Source: Ampelocalamus luodianensis
Taxonomy: Eukaryota > Streptophyta > Magnoliopsida > Poales > Poaceae
Length of the DNA stretch: 64,000 nt
Direction of reading: 5' to 3'
Assembly (NCBI GenBank): GCA_036346255.1
Contig: CM070623.1
Span: 7,234,407-7,298,406, forward strand
Part shown: positions 11,301 through 24,459 of the stretch, one piece after another
Position numbering within the stretch: the first letter of the stretch is position 1
Layout: every line of letters starts with the position of its first letter
Translations under genes and position numbers: made by a program
The notes under the pieces: generated by a model
Told to the model about the DNA's origin: nothing
Seen by the model: the letters and a program-made list of their open reading frames with translations, nothing else
Databases searched by the model: none

Positions 11301-12976
11301 ATTATCTTGTCATTGTGGCTATCCATGAATTATTTCCAAGATGAAATACTTAAGATAGGATGTGTGAATTTATATTGTCTGGTTTGCTTAGCCATGCAAG
11401 TCTAGAACCGTAGTTTGATTGTCGGGATTAACCCGACGATTATGGATAAACACAACTCTCTTTATACTTTTGGTTCAGATCTTCGTATCTGTTTTATGAG
11501 ATAAATTTTGTCATTTTAAATGAGCTTTTGGTCTGGACAAGTGTTGGTTAGTGATGGTGCCTTCGCACGAGATTGGGTATGTGGCTTGCCTTGTCTAGAC
11601 AATTAAGGACCGAACTTTGTAACGTCGTTGATTCAAGTATATTCGTACTACCATACGCAGATATGGGTGCTGATATGTTAAGTAGGGGAAGGGTCTATTG
11701 TGTTAAGTCCCATGGTGGTGTAGGGACAATTGTGTCTTTGTCAATTGTTCTTAGGAATCGATGTCAATGTTCTATTGTGTGCAAGGAGCACCAATTACCT
11801 TTTCATTACATCGGTATTTCCAATATAACGTGTGAGCCCTTAGCAAGTGCTATACGCTACTTGTACTAAGACCGAAACATCTCACATGGGGACTTAGCTC
11901 AATAGGGTTTTTTGGTCGAAAACGATCAGTATCTCGATTCTCCCGCCAAAGATACCAAAGGAAGTGTGCCATTATCCGGAGGCTTACGGGCTAATCAGTC
12001 GTGTGGGTAAAGTAGTACACCCTGCAGGTATAAACCTATTCGAATAGCCGTCTCCACGGTTATGGACAACCGCTTGAGTTCGGGAGTTACTATTGTTAGA
12101 CTTGAAAGTAAAATTGTGGGTGAACTCGGTAATTTCATGAATGGGATGTTAATGCTTGTTGTTGTATCAAAGTGGGCAGCCACTTTGCTATTTGTACGCT
12201 TTATTTGTTACTCAGTTCATTACTTATTCACATACTTTACTTCTACATCAAATCTGATTTTAAAATGGCACTTGAAAAACTAGTATGTGTAGGTTGTACA
12301 TTGTTGCGTTTCTTTCGCAAAACTAAGCCAATATGAGCCCTTCCTTTGAATGACCTTATGCATAACTATTTTTATTTGTGTAAGACTTGCAAGTACTCTT
12401 GGTACTCAACGGATGTTTGTCGGCTTTACTGTGAGGACGATATCGAGATTGATGAGTTCGCGTGTCGATTTAGGTGACACCGACGCAGTAGTATGCTATC
12501 TTCTAACTCCCAATGGTTGCCGATGGGTTGTGGGCATACCATCGCTGGCCTTTTGGTTTATTTACTCGCTCCGCTATAAACTTGTTAAATTTGGCCGGCC
12601 GCCCTATGTATTAGTATACTTGGAACTGTGTTGTAACTTTTGCACTATTTATGTATGATGGTTGTATGGATGTGACCAACGTTGTAATGAGGGTATGATT
12701 ATATTGGTCGCTGATCTTGGGAGCCAATATAAGTCATACTCGCTGTTCATGGGTTCCCATTTAACTCGCTAAATGTCGTGCTTGGCTTGTTGGAGAACTG
12801 GCAATCATGCAGTGCTCGTAGGGGAGCGGCGCGTATGATCGTCGGGGCTCTAGTACTCGGTCAAGCCTCTCATTTAGACTGAGTTAAGTTGGAATCCATT
12901 TACCGGAGATCCCGAGTTATGTCCCTAAGACCTTGATTAGTCTCGATCTTAAGGAGATAACTCCGGGGTCCCCACA
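8312..12976 (+). repeat. 5' LTR (4665 bp)
   Basis: Starts TGTCACATCC and ends CCCCACA. It aligns with 18078-22694 along its whole length, with differences mostly single-base indels. It should hold the element's promoter and polyadenylation signals. The stretch 8980-10050 is GC-rich; 10320-11100 is AT-rich and nearly unchanged between the two LTRs. Short frames inside it (8700-9180, 9502-10047, 11573-11869, 12062-12658) are not genes. Confidence 0.95.
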
Positions 12977-12977
12977 G

Positions 12978-12994
12978 CGTTGCTATGATACTGG
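12978..12994 (+). promoter_or_regulatory. Degenerate primer binding site, probably initiator tRNA-Met type
   Basis: Right after the 5' LTR the sequence GTTGCTATGATACTGG resembles the usual TTGGTATCAGAGCTGG of plant Ty3/gypsy elements but carries several changes. Position, directly next to the LTR, is the main support. Confidence 0.45.
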
Positions 12995-13429
12995 ATCCCC
13001 TGGGGCACATCTTCTGGACGAATTTCCGGTGAACTTTGACCGGAACAATATTTAGGATGTTGTAGGTGTTAGCTCATGGTTGAGCATGTATCTTTGATTC
13101 CCTGTAATAGGTTAGGGGTACTTGAACTATTATTGTCCTTTTTGCAAGAACTTTTAATCCTATCAGTTGATTTTCGCCTATGGGCCTTTATGGATGTAAT
13201 TGCACTGGGAAAACTATGAATTGAATTTATGGATCTTGTACTGGCATTAGCACCTTGTACGCCCATTCGGTGTTATGTTTTTGTGCATTTTATATCATTA
13301 TGCATGCTTAGTTAAGAGCTATGTGTTTGCTGTCCAGATTTTTAGTTCACACCTATTTCTAGCAAGTTTGGCGTCTTAATTTTCCTTGTCACTTCAGATG
13401 TCGCCCTACCACTGCGTGCGAGAGCTCAC

Positions 13430-14450
13430 GTGACGGGGATCTCCACCCTGTGGCAACCGATCCGCTTCAAGAGGTCGACCTCTATGCCCGAAGAAGGGGT
13501 GAGCCCTCTCAAAGAAGACCAAAGAAGATGGCGCTTCATCCGAGGAAGTGCTCCTCCGCCACCCACTATGGCGGAAGTCTTGGCTCGACGAGAGGAACAG
13601 ATGGATCGCACTGAATCCGGAGGCTATTGCTCGCAACACTTCTCCGCCCTGCGGCGCAGGGGAGGGGGACAAAGAGGCGGGGGGAGGTCTCGCGATTTTC
13701 AGCGAACCAATCCCCCCACCTTTTCAGGCACCGAGAGCCCGATGGAGCCTGAGGACTAGCTGAGGAACATTGAGAAGAAGCTGGCTATTGCTCAGTGCAC
13801 AGGCGTTGAGAGGGTGCTCTTTGCGAGTTATCAGCTAGAGGGCGCCGCTAGTGCATGGTGGGACAACTATTCCGCCATGCAGCCTGATGGAGAAGTTCCA
13901 TCATGGGGCGAGTTCTGTACAGCTTTCAGGGAGGCCCATATTCCTGAGGGGGTCATGTTGATCAAGCAGCAGTAGTTTCTTGCCCTGAAGTAAGGAAAGA
14001 AGACCGTCTCTGAGTACCTCCAGGAGTTCAACTCCTTGGCCCGCTATGCCCCGATGATGTCTCCATCGACGCCGCCACGCCGCTTTCATGGACGGCTTGA
14101 CAGAGGAGATGCGCTTGGCTCTAGCGCACATGACTTCCGCAACTTCCAAAGATTTAGTGAACAAGGCCATAGTTGTGGAGCATAAGAATGTGGCAATGGA
14201 GGAGTCCCTAAGAGGAAGAGGGCCGCCCGGCTTGTCGCCTAGTAGCGCTTCTGCAGCGGCCCCAGCCACCCTGTGCACCTCGCCTCGTGCCCCAAAGACC
14301 ACCGAGGCCTCCCGTGGTACCTCCACGACCTTCTCCACCAGCTGGCGCAGCGAACAACGGGGTAAGAACTCCTGCACAGCTGGGGCATACAAGCCCAATG
14401 TCATCTGCCATTGTGACCGCCAGGCCACTATGCTCTCACCGCCTCGCCAA
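13430..14450 (+). pseudogene. Ty3/gypsy gag (capsid) remnant
   Basis: The Retrotrans_gag core is readable: PPTFSGTESPMEPED, then IEKKLAIAQCTGVERVLFAS, YQLEGAASAWWDNYSAM, FREAHIPEGVM and KTVSEYLQEFNSLARYAP, followed near 14088 by DGLTEEMRLALAHM. Capsid proteins of this type form the virus-like particle around the element RNA. The frame is broken by TAG at about 13757 where related elements have tryptophan, by TAG and TAA near 13975-13995, and by frameshifts near 14050. Several of these stops fit C-to-T changes. The zinc-knuckle region near 14400 is not intact. Confidence 0.85.
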
Positions 14451-14759
14451 GCAAATGAGGATGCCCTAGACTTATCGAGCTTCTACTCCACCACCGTGGC
14501 GAGACCTTCACCACCTCCGAGGGCAGCATATACCCTCCTCGAGATCCCCGTGACGTGGCGAGTGAACCACGCCACCGCCGAGGAGGCTAGCGACGCCCGC
14601 ACGCCGCTTTGGGTACACTTCTCGTTAATTTTGTCCAAAGATCGCTTTATTTGATTCAGAGCATCTCATTCATTCATCAAAGAGGAATATGCTGCACTTA
14701 ATCAATTTGAAATACACGCATTTCACCACCTTATCAAATCAATCACTGTGATCGGTTTT

Positions 14760-17700
14760 CCAAACCGATCAAGTTCGCACGCGTAAAGTGGAAATTCAAA
14801 ATATCAACTTCTTGGCAAATTTAATTGTTATAAATTCAGTGGGTATTGATGTGATATTAGGGATGGATTGGCTGTCCAAAAATAAGGGAAAGATTGATTG
14901 TGCTCAACGGTCCATTTCACACTAGCGAAGATGGCAATCAGTCATTTTGCACCTTCGCTAGCGCTTCGATCTCTATGCTTTGGAAGCTAGTACCTCTGTT
15001 GAATTAGAGGAGGTTCCGTGGTATGTGAATACTCGGATGTATTCCTCAAGAACTCCTGCATGCCTCCGACCGTGAAGTTGAGTTCGTCATTGAGCTTGCA
15101 CCCTGATCGCGCCAATTTCAAAGCGGCCGATCGGATGCCTCCTAATGAGTTGGTAGAATTGAAAGCACAACTCCAAGAACTTCAAGATAAGGGTTTTATT
15201 CGCCAAGCTCCTCACCTTGGGGATGCCCGCCATCTTTGTTAAGAAGAAAGACAAGAGCTTGCGGATGTGTGTTGACTACCGTCCGTTGAATGAAGTCACT
15301 TTAAGAACAAGTATCCGCTCGCAGGATTGATGACCGTTCGACCAACCGAGTGGAGCCTAAGTGTTCTCCAAGATTGACTTGAGGTTGGGTTACCATCAAA
15401 TCAAGGTCGACAGAGGACATTCAAGACAACTTTTTCTACTCGGTATGGCCTATACGAGTACACTGTTATGTCCTTTGGTTTGACTAATGCACCTGCTTAT
15501 TTCATGAACCTCATGAACTCGGTTTTCATGGAGTATTTGGACTAGTTCGTCGTTGTATTTATTGATGACATCCTTATTTACTCCAAGTCCGACGAAGAAC
15601 ACGAGAAACATCTGAGACTTGTGTTGGAGAAGCTTCGTCAACATCAACTCTATGCAAAATTCAGCAAATGTGAATTTTCGCTTCGTGAAGTGAGTTTCTT
15701 GGGTCATGTACTCTCCGAGGGTGGTGTCGCTGTTGATCCAAGCAATGTACAGGATGTGCTGAACTGGAAGCAACCAAAGAGCGTCACCGACATACGCAGC
15801 TTTTCTTGGGCTTATGGCTACTACCGCAGTTCATCAAGAACTTCTCAAAATTTCTAGGCCAATGACTCAACTTCAAGAAGGAAAAGAAGTTCGAATGGTC
15901 ACCGATTGTGAACAAAGCTTTCAGATTCTTAAAGAATGCTTGACCACAGCTCCGGTGCTCATCCTCCCAGATGTTCACAAGAGTTTTGATATTTATCATG
16001 ATGCATCTCGCCATGGGCTCTGGTTGTGTGATTATGCAAGAGGGTCGAGTGGTGGCATATGCGCCGAGACGCTTGAGGCCTCATGAAGCTAACTATCCCA
16101 CTCATGACTTAGAGCTTGCAATCTGGTTGTTCATGCTCTAAAGATCCGCGACATTACCTCATCGGAATCGTTGCGAGATCTACACCGATCACAAGAGTCT
16201 CAAATACATTTTCATCCAAGCTGATCCGAACTTAAGGCAAAGAAGATGGCTTGAGTTAATCAAAGATTATGATATGGGACTTCATTATCATCCAGAAAAG
16301 CCAACGTGGTGGCCGATGCATTGAGTAGAAAATCTCAATGCAACTCGCTTATCTCAGAATCCCTTCTTCGCGAGCTTGTGTGTCGCCATGCAACAATTGC
16401 AACTCGAAATAATTAAAGAAGGTTCGCTCGCTGCCTAAGTGTGAGTTGTACACTTGAGAACCAGATTAGAGAAGCCCAAAGAACCGACGCAGTATGGCTC
16501 AAACCGAGAGGCAATGAAGAGACACAAAGCCAAAGGTTTTAAAGAAGATTCACAAGGCACCCTTTGGTTCTGGGAACCGTTTGGTGGTGCTTTGACCACA
16601 CTTTGAGAGGGAAAATTCTCAAAGAGGCTCATGACTCCAAATTCTCTATTCACCCAGGTAGTACCAAGATGTACCAAGATTTGAAGGCTCTGGTGGAGCC
16701 AAATGAAGCGACAAATCGCTCAATATGTTGTCGAGTGTGATTATGCCAAAGAGTCAAAACTGAGCATTTGAAGCCGACAGGTACTCTACAGCCCCTGCCC
16801 ATTCCCAAGTGGAAATGGGAAGAAGTTGGCATGGATTTTATCACCGGCCTCCCAAGGACTCAAGCTGGGTCCGATTCCATATGGGTGATTGTCGACCGTC
16901 CCGACGAAGGTTGCTCACTTTATTCCTCGCAAGACCACTTACACCGGTGCCAAGCTAGCGATTTGTACATCTCGTAATTGTTTGTCTCCATGGTGTACCA
17001 AAGGTGATTGTTTCAGATAGGGGTCCTCAGTTCACCTCTCATTTCTGGAAGTGCTTGCATCAAGCAATGGGGACCGACTATCTTTCAGCTCAGCTTATCA
17101 CCCACAAACTGATAGACAAACTGAGAGGGTAAACCAAGTTTTGGAAGACCTTCTCCGTGCTTGTGTGTTGTCGTATAGCAAGGATTGGGAAACGTATTTA
17201 CCATTTGCGGAGTTCTCCTACAACAATAGTTTCCAATCAAGCATTCAAATATCACCATTCGAGGCATTGTATGGAAGAGCTTGTAGGACACCTTTGAACT
17301 GGTCCGAAGCCGGGGAGAGGCCATTTTATGGTCCAACCTTGGTAGAGGATGCAGAAGAACAAGTTCGTGTCATCCGCGAACGACATTGAACGGCTCAATC
17401 TCGTCAGAAGTCCTATGCCGACCGCCGTCATCGTGAGTTGAGCTTTGAGGTGGATGATCATGTCTATCTTAAGGTTTCTCCAATGAAAGGAACGCATCGT
17501 TTCCAAGTCAAGTTGGCACCGCGCTACATCGGACCATTCCGAATTCTAGCAAAGTTGGGACCGGTGGCTTATCAAATAGAATTGCCACCATCACTTGTTG
17601 ATGTACATGATGTTTTCCATGTTTCACAACTGAGGAAGTGTCTCCGTGCCCCAACCGAAGCAACTGAACTAGAAAATCTTGACTTGCAACCTGATCTTTC

Positions 17701-17869
17701 TTATCGGGAGCACCCGATTCGCATTCTTGAAGAAAAGGAGCGCAAGACACGAAATCGCAATATTAAATTCATCAAGGTTCAGTGGAGTAACCATACTGAA
17801 GATGAAGCCACATGGGAGCGTGAGGATCAAGTGCGAGCTAACTATCCAGATCTTTTTCTTTCTACTTGA
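14760..17869 (+). pseudogene. Ty3/gypsy pol remnant: protease, RT, RNase H, integrase, chromodomain
   Basis: In order: a protease end (VILGMDWLSKNKGKIDCAQR, about 14850-14910); an RT start (KAADRMPPNELVELKAQLQE, 15120-15180); RT core KIDLRLGYHQIK and active-site FIDD in VVVFIDDILIYSKS (about 15550-15590); SFLGHVLSEGGVAVDP (15690-15740); RNase H (FDIYHDASRHG, about 15985); integrase VGMDFITGLPRTQAGSDSIW (16825-16885) and SSAYHPQTDRQTERVNQV (17090-17145); then FVVSQLRK-like linker (VFHVSQLRKC) and a chromodomain (IKFIKVQWSNHTEDEATWE, 17764-17820). The chromodomain guides such elements to heterochromatin. Stops and frameshifts occur at many points (for example near 15240, 15545, 16970), so no complete product can be made. 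Confidence 0.9.
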
Positions 17870-18063
17870 AGTGTCTTCGAATCAAGAAAGGAAAGTTTAA
17901 ACAAAGCAATGGGGAGAAACAATGTAATAGTCATTCCTTGTAAACCTTACAAAGATATCTTGGCACTATCTTTGAAGGAAATCAAGACAACGGGTGTTAT
18001 GTTTTCTTTTAGCACTTTCCTATTCAACTTCCACTCTATCGATCTCGGGGTCGAGATCTTTTG

Positions 18064-18077
18064 TAAGGGGGGAGGTT
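18064..18077 (+). promoter_or_regulatory. Polypurine tract
   Basis: TAAGGGGGGAGGTT lies directly before the TGTCACATCC start of the 3' LTR, the expected place for plus-strand DNA priming. Confidence 0.85.
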
Positions 18078-21000
18078 TGTCACATCCCCAAATTAATAAA
18101 GAGCTTATTATGCATCTCATTAGCATGCATCATGTTTGAAAACTTTTTAATTCAATATTGTACTTGGAAAATCTCAAAATACAATTGAAACATACACTTT
18201 AATTTGAGCTCCAAACTAAAAATCAAAATAAATGCTACTGAAGATCCTCTGGAATTAATTTATTCAAATATTATATTAATTATCATGAATTAATATATTT
18301 TTCCCAAATTTTTGGGACTGGTTTGAACCCTTTTAAAAATTCAAACGCCATTAAAAGACCTAGCCTAAGTTTGAATTTTTAAATTACAAAGTGTATCATG
18401 AACAGTGGTGTTAAATAATTTTTATGGACACTAGGTTGTCCCAGGAACCTCCACAATTTATTTCATGATTTTAAGGAATTTATTTCTATTTTTAAGCCTT
18501 GGTCAAAGTAGAGGAGATAAACTGAAATTTCAGTCAAACCCTAAACCTAAACGGGCTGCTACTGTTCCTTGGGCTCGAGTCCGACTCGGCGAACCGACTC
18601 AGCCCGACCGCCTAATTGCACCGCGGCATGCAACCATCGGATCAGAGATCGACGGCCCGCATCCCGCAACCTTTCGGCGTTGCGGCGCTCCTTCTGATCT
18701 AAGCCCTCCATTCGCGATCCAACGGTGCTGGTCAAACCATTTTCTTCGCACCGCGCCGCGCCCCTTGTGCCACTGACTGCCCGGACCCACGCGTCAGAGC
18801 CTTCTTCCTCCTCGCGACAGAGCTCGCGCAGAGTCTCTCGCCACGCCGTCGCTTCGCCCGAGCCCTGTCACTTCACCGCACCCGTGGCTCTGCCCTCGCG
18901 CTTCTCCTCTCGCATACCGCACTCCACCCAGGTATCTTTGGCTTTATCACCCCGAAGCCCTCCGTTCTCCCTCACTCTCTGTTGACCGAGGAGAGGAGGC
19001 TTGTTCTAGCATTTTCCTTCTGTGAAGATTTCTCACCGTCGAGTCCTCGACTCCTACCTTGTATGACATTTCCACTTTGGCTTATGCGGGCTTTTGATTT
19101 TCTCAGAGTGCCCGGCCATCATTGTGCTCTCTGAAGCTCTAGAGCGCGCCCCGGAGGACACCCCTATGTCATCTCCATCTCTAGTGAGATCCTCCTCTTT
19201 CTTGCGGCGTCATTTCGTGTGCTTAGATTATAAGGAGTAAAACCCTCAACTTAATTGTCGGATTATGCACAGGAGCTTTGTGATTCTTGGTTTTCAATTC
19301 ACGGCGTGCGAGCTCGCTCTTCTTCCCGACGACGGAACGGTGAGTTTTCCGTCGACTCAACCTCTAGGACCATCTCACGGATGTCCCGGTTCGCTCCCAC
19401 CTCACCGATGTTCTTTATCTCCGAACGCTTCCGCCACTGTAGCCTTCCCTCGCCACCGCTGGGTTTGAGCCGCCGGAGCCGACGGCGAAGACCCTGGTCC
19501 TCGCGCCTCTCCAAAGATCGCTTGACCTGGAGTCCGTATCAAGCACCGCTTGTTGCGGGGTGGGTTCTACCGAGATCTCCGCACCGTGCACCTCCGCTCC
19601 TCGCTGACTCGCCGCGGCGCCACGTGCCTCTTCACCGCAAAATCATCACCAAGGTAGCCGCCGCTATTGCCTTTCCGCTACAGATCTTGCACTCTCCGCC
19701 TTCCTCGCGCGGCAAGCACGGGCAACGCCGCGCGGCGCCGCTTCGCTGTGTCGGATGATTACGGCTGAAACCGGGGAGCTTTGTCAAGTGAATTAGCGCT
19801 AATAGTTGTAGTTTATAGTAATGAGTCTATGACTGGTGGCCCCTAGTATAGTTTAAGTGGATGCGTAGTTCTTAGAAGTACGTTACGCAAAAAGGGAAAC
19901 GTATTCTTTGAATGCTTAAAATAGTCTTACGTTTAGAAGTTTGAGAAACGATTGAATACGTTACCAGGCGTCCGAGATCGAGTCGTGTTGACTGGGTCAA
20001 AACCTTGACCCCGATCCCACTCGTCATTCTCCTCGGCTAGCGCTGCGCTCGGTAAGGAAAGTAGCCAATGAATTATAAACTCCGAAAACCATTTACTGGC
20101 ACACTGAAAAATATGTATAACTTCTAAAATGCATAACTAAATCATTTCAACTCCAAAATGGGTGAAACCACTTCTGATATTTTTCATATTTACTGAACTT
20201 TGTATAAAAATCGGTTTCAACCTTGTCTCTGTAACAGAGAGCTTTATTTTGGAAAATGAGTCATTAATCCTATTATTTTTACAATAGAAAAATGGTTGAT
20301 AACTTCAAAAATTCATAAGTAATTCTTGGAGACTCCAAAAACAGTGAAATCAGTTTTGATAATTTATATTTCAAATGAATTTAATTATAAAAATGGTCTC
20401 AAACTTACCTCTGTCACAGAAAATATAGTTTGAGGAAGATGATCTTAAAAGATATTATTTTTGTACTAATAATACTGATAACTTTAGAAATCAATAACTA
20501 AATTATGAAAACTCCAAATGGAGCAAACTCAACTATTTTGAACTTGTGATAATATTGCCCATTTATTCATGTAACTCTTGTATTCACCACTGCTCTACAA
20601 AATTTCACCTCTTAATTAAATTGCTTAAGTAAAGGCATATTGAAATTTGAAATTCAAACCACCATAACTTTCACATACTAAATCAAAATGAGATAATTCT
20701 TTCACCAATAATCATATAAAATCATGACTTAGCTACTATAGAAAAATCATGCATTTTCGAGCATTTTGATTTTTGAGGTATTTCTTGGTGTTCATTCGGT
20801 AATTGCAATTATATAGATTCCGAACTTATTGATATCGACTCCTACGCAACTGTGAGCGAACAACTTAGCTACCTGCAAGGCAAGCATCCTTTGAACTTTC
20901 TTTTTGCATCATATTTGATCCCAGTTTTGTTTGGATAGATGCAATGATAATTGCTTGCATGTTATTTTGACAATGTCGCTATTTTTGTGATGAATAGTTA

Positions 21001-22694
21001 GACACCTCCTATTATTTTATCATTGTGGCTATCCATGAATTATTTCAGATCTGAAATGCTTAAGATAGATGTGTGAATTTATATTGTCCGGTTTGCTTAG
21101 CCATGCATGTCTAGAACCTAGAGTTTGATTGTCGGGATTAACCCGACGATTATGGGATAAACACAACTCTCTTTATACTTTTGGTTCAGATCTTCAGATC
21201 TGTTTTATGAGATAAATTTTGTCATTTTAAATGAGCTTTGGTCCGACAAGTGTTGGTTAGTGATGGTGCCTTCGCATCGCGAGATTGGGTATGTGGCTTG
21301 CCTTGTCTAGACAATTAGGACCGAACTTTGTAACGCCGTTGATTCAAGTATATTCGTATACCATACGCAGATATGGGTGTTGTACGGTTAAGTAGGTGGA
21401 AGGGTCTATTGTGTTAAGTCCCATGGTGGTGTAGGGACAATTATGTCTTTGTCAATTGTTCTTAGGAATCGATGTCAATGTTCTATAGTGTGCAAGGGAG
21501 CACCAATTACCTTTTCATTACATCGGTATTTTCAATATAACGTGTGAGCCCCTTAGCAAGTGCTATACGCTACTTGTACTAAGACCGGAAACATCTCACA
21601 TGGGGGACTTAGCTCAATAGGGTTTTCTTGTTGAAAACGCATCAGATTCTCGATTCTCCCCGCCAAAGATACCAAAGGAAGTGTGCCATTATCCGAGGCT
21701 TACGGGCTAATCGAGTCGTGTGGGTAAGTAGTACACCTGCAGGTATAAACCTATTCGAATAACCGTGTCCACGGCTATGGACAACCGCTTGAGTTCTGGA
21801 GTTACTATTGTTAGACTTGAAAGTAAAATTGTGGGTGAACTCTGTAATTTCATGAATGGGATGTTCATGCTTGTTGTTGTATCAAAGTGGGCAGCCACTT
21901 TGCTATTTGTACGCTTTATTTGTTACTCAGTTCATTACTTATTCACATGCTTTACTTTTACTTCAAATCTGATTTTGAAATGGCACTTGAAAAACTAGTA
22001 TGTGTAGGTTGTACATTGTTGCGCTCTTTCGCAAAACTAAGCCAATATGAGCCCTTCCTTTGAATGACCTTATGCATAACTATTTTTATTTGTGTAAGAC
22101 TTATGAGTACTCTTTGGTACTCAGCGGATGTTTGTTGGCTTTTACAGTGAGGACAATATCGAGATTGATGAGTTCGCGGTTGTCGATTTAGGTGACAATC
22201 GACGAGTAGTATGCTATCTTCTAACTCCCGCCTGGTTGTCGATGGGTTGTGGGCATACCATCACTGGCCTTTTTGGTTTATTTACTGCTTCCGCTATAAA
22301 CTTGTTAAATTTGGCCTGGCGGCCCTTATGTATTAGTATACTTGGAACCGTGTTGTAACTTTTGCACTATTTATGTATGATGGTTGTATGGATGTGACCA
22401 ACGTTGTAATGAGGGTATGATTATATTGGTCGCGATCTTGGGAGCCAATATAAGTCATACTGCTGTTCATGGTTCCCATTTAACTCGCTAAATGTCGGCT
22501 TGGCTTGTTGGAGAACTGGCAATCATGCAATGCTCGCAGGGGAGCGGCGCGCATGATCATCGGGGCTCTAGTACTCGGTCAAGCCTCTCATTTAGACTGA
22601 GTTAAGTTGGAATCCATTTACCGGAGATCCCGAGTTATGTCCCTAAGACCTTGATTAGTCTCGGTCTTAAGGAGATAACTCCGGGGTCCCCACA
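18078..22694 (+). repeat. 3' LTR (4617 bp)
   Basis: Direct repeat of 8312-12976 with the same TG...CA ends, followed by the target duplication GGGGT (22695-22699). It is 48 bp shorter than the 5' LTR; most of the difference is in the GC-rich part (18760-19770), where one- and two-base losses in C/G runs are common. Confidence 0.95.
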
Positions 22695-23035
22695 GGGGTA
22701 GCTCGTGTACGACCGATATTACCCAAGGATTCGAATAATATTGGTTATACGCGAGCACCAATAGAATCAGCTAGACTGGGGCGAGATTAGACTACTAGAA
22801 ACTAGACTACTCTTTATCATTGCCTTGTCCATCGACTTCTGGATCCTTGTAGTATACATAATATCCCTAATCCACATGTTCTGAAGGGTTTGGGGGAAAG
22901 AGCAAAGATGAGCACAACTTCTGTGTTCGCGAGCCAACACATAACTTGTAATAATATACATACAAGGCATAACAAGGATTGGCTCGGGTTCTTTTATTTG
23001 CTAAAGCAATGTTTTCAATTATGAATATTAGTAAT

Positions 23036-24459
23036 CACTACTATAGAAAAGGTCTTCACAGACAGTTAAAAAACGTCATCACAAACAGTTTCGTGAGCCG
23101 TCTGAATTTATGGGTCAGTAATGTTATGGGGTCATCACAGACGGTTCAAATTTATGGGTCAGTAATGTTATGGGGTCATCACAGACGGTTTTTGAACCGT
23201 TTGTGATAGTTTATTTTCACATACAGTTCTGAACAAGAACCGTCTGTGATAGCTTTTTCTATTGGAAAAAAAAATCGGATTTTAAGCCAAACTAATCAAT
23301 TGTTGGACAGTAGTTTTCACATGCAATATCTAGCAAGACAACTAAAATCTAATTGAAATTCTGATGACAAACACATTATAGGAAAGGGAAACCACAAGGG
23401 TTTCACAGCGTCCCCTCCGAATGAAAAAAAAGAATAAAATTACAAAATTAAACTAGCTAGAAACTATCTATGCCTCCAAGCTCCTGAAGAACTCATCGAC
23501 TTCTTGAATTGGTATTGTGAGCTCCTCTCTGTACCTCAACAGCATATCACAAGTTGTTCTTACATGTCGTTCGAGTTCAACTCAAGCTCGTCGGCAAGAA
23601 GAGACGACTGAAACCTCCAACGGCGCTCCGACATTAGGTAACACAAAATTAAGATTATTTTTTTACAACGAACAGTCAACAAATTATGTATATTTTGGGA
23701 TGTACACGGACCTTCCGGCAGTCTATCTCCTGTGGCAGACAAAGAGCTCCTCCGCATCCCTCGTCCTCGTTGTCGTCGGCTGTGTCTCCTCGCCGAACCG
23801 CGATGGGGAATGGGGAGGGGAGAGTGAGAGATTGATGGAAGACAAGGCTGGGGTGGCTATAATATATAAAGGTAGCGTCAAAATATTTTGCCTCCCACAC
23901 ACGCGTTTAAAATTTTTTGAACTCTCGTGCTGTGAATCATAGATGGTTCTATCATGAACCGTCTGTGATACTTCACAGATGGTTTTTGATATGAACCGTT
24001 GTGATAAGTCCAAGCCCTACCGCGGTAAGCCGTCGCCCTGCCAAACCCTACCGCAGCAGAGGATTAGGTGCCATGGTAGAGAATTGGTATTTCAAGCCAT
24101 GGTAAAATCATAAAGTTAGTGATTTCAAGCTATAGTAAAATCAGAAATACTTATCATAGAAGGTTTTTAATACAAACCGTCTGTGATGATAACGGGAAGT
24201 CATAGACAGTTTGTGTTGAAAACCGTCTGTGAAGTATAACAGAAGGTTCTCAACAAGAACCATATATGATATTGCTAAATATCACAGACGGTTTTCAACA
24301 TGAATCGTCTGTGATATTACTTCTTCACAGACAGTTTTTAGCACGGTCAGTAACACAAACGGTCGCTAAACCAAAACTGTGTGTGATTGTATTTAATACA
24401 TGCAGTTTTGGTCAACCGTCTGTGATGAGACATCCAGTATTAGTATTTTTGTAGTAGTG
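23036..24459. mobile_element. Non-autonomous CACTA (En/Spm-type) element, 1424 bp
   Basis: Ends are CACTACTATAGAAAA (left) and TTTTTGTAGTAGTG (right), with 3-bp target duplication AAT at 23033-23035 and 24460-24462. Both subterminal regions carry many copies of ACAGACGGTT/AACCGTCTGTGA in both orientations, typical of transposase-binding repeats in CACTA elements. No transposase is encoded. The centre (23500-23950) has an open frame without recognisable domains and GC-rich exon-like sequence on the minus strand (for example near 23760-23830), possibly a captured fragment. It is inserted in the old minus-strand LTR. Confidence 0.93.
23105..23192. repeat. 44-bp tandem duplication inside the CACTA left arm
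   Basis: Copies 23105-23148 and 23149-23192 carry AATTTATGGGTCAGTAATGT and end in the subterminal motif ACAGACGGTT. Confidence 0.85.

Larger units (their letters stand above)
8312..22694 (+). mobile_element. Complete Ty3/gypsy LTR retrotransposon (chromovirus, Tekay/Del-like), about 14.4 kb
   Basis: Two direct LTRs (8312-12976 and 18078-22694), both TGTCACATCC...CCCCACA, flank a 5.1-kb interior with gag, protease, reverse transcriptase, RNase H, integrase and a C-terminal chromodomain. The 5-bp target duplication GGGGT is perfect at 8307-8311 and 22695-22699. LTRs of 4-5 kb, pol order RT-RNaseH-INT and the chromodomain fit the Tekay/Del lineage of chromoviruses. The coding part has many stops and frameshifts, so the copy cannot move by itself. 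It sits inside an older minus-strand LTR. Confidence 0.95.

Noticed and set aside
14088..14654. 188-codon frame as a separate gene
   Set aside because: Its first part is gag (DGLTEEMRLALAHM) and the rest is out of frame; it belongs to the broken gag.
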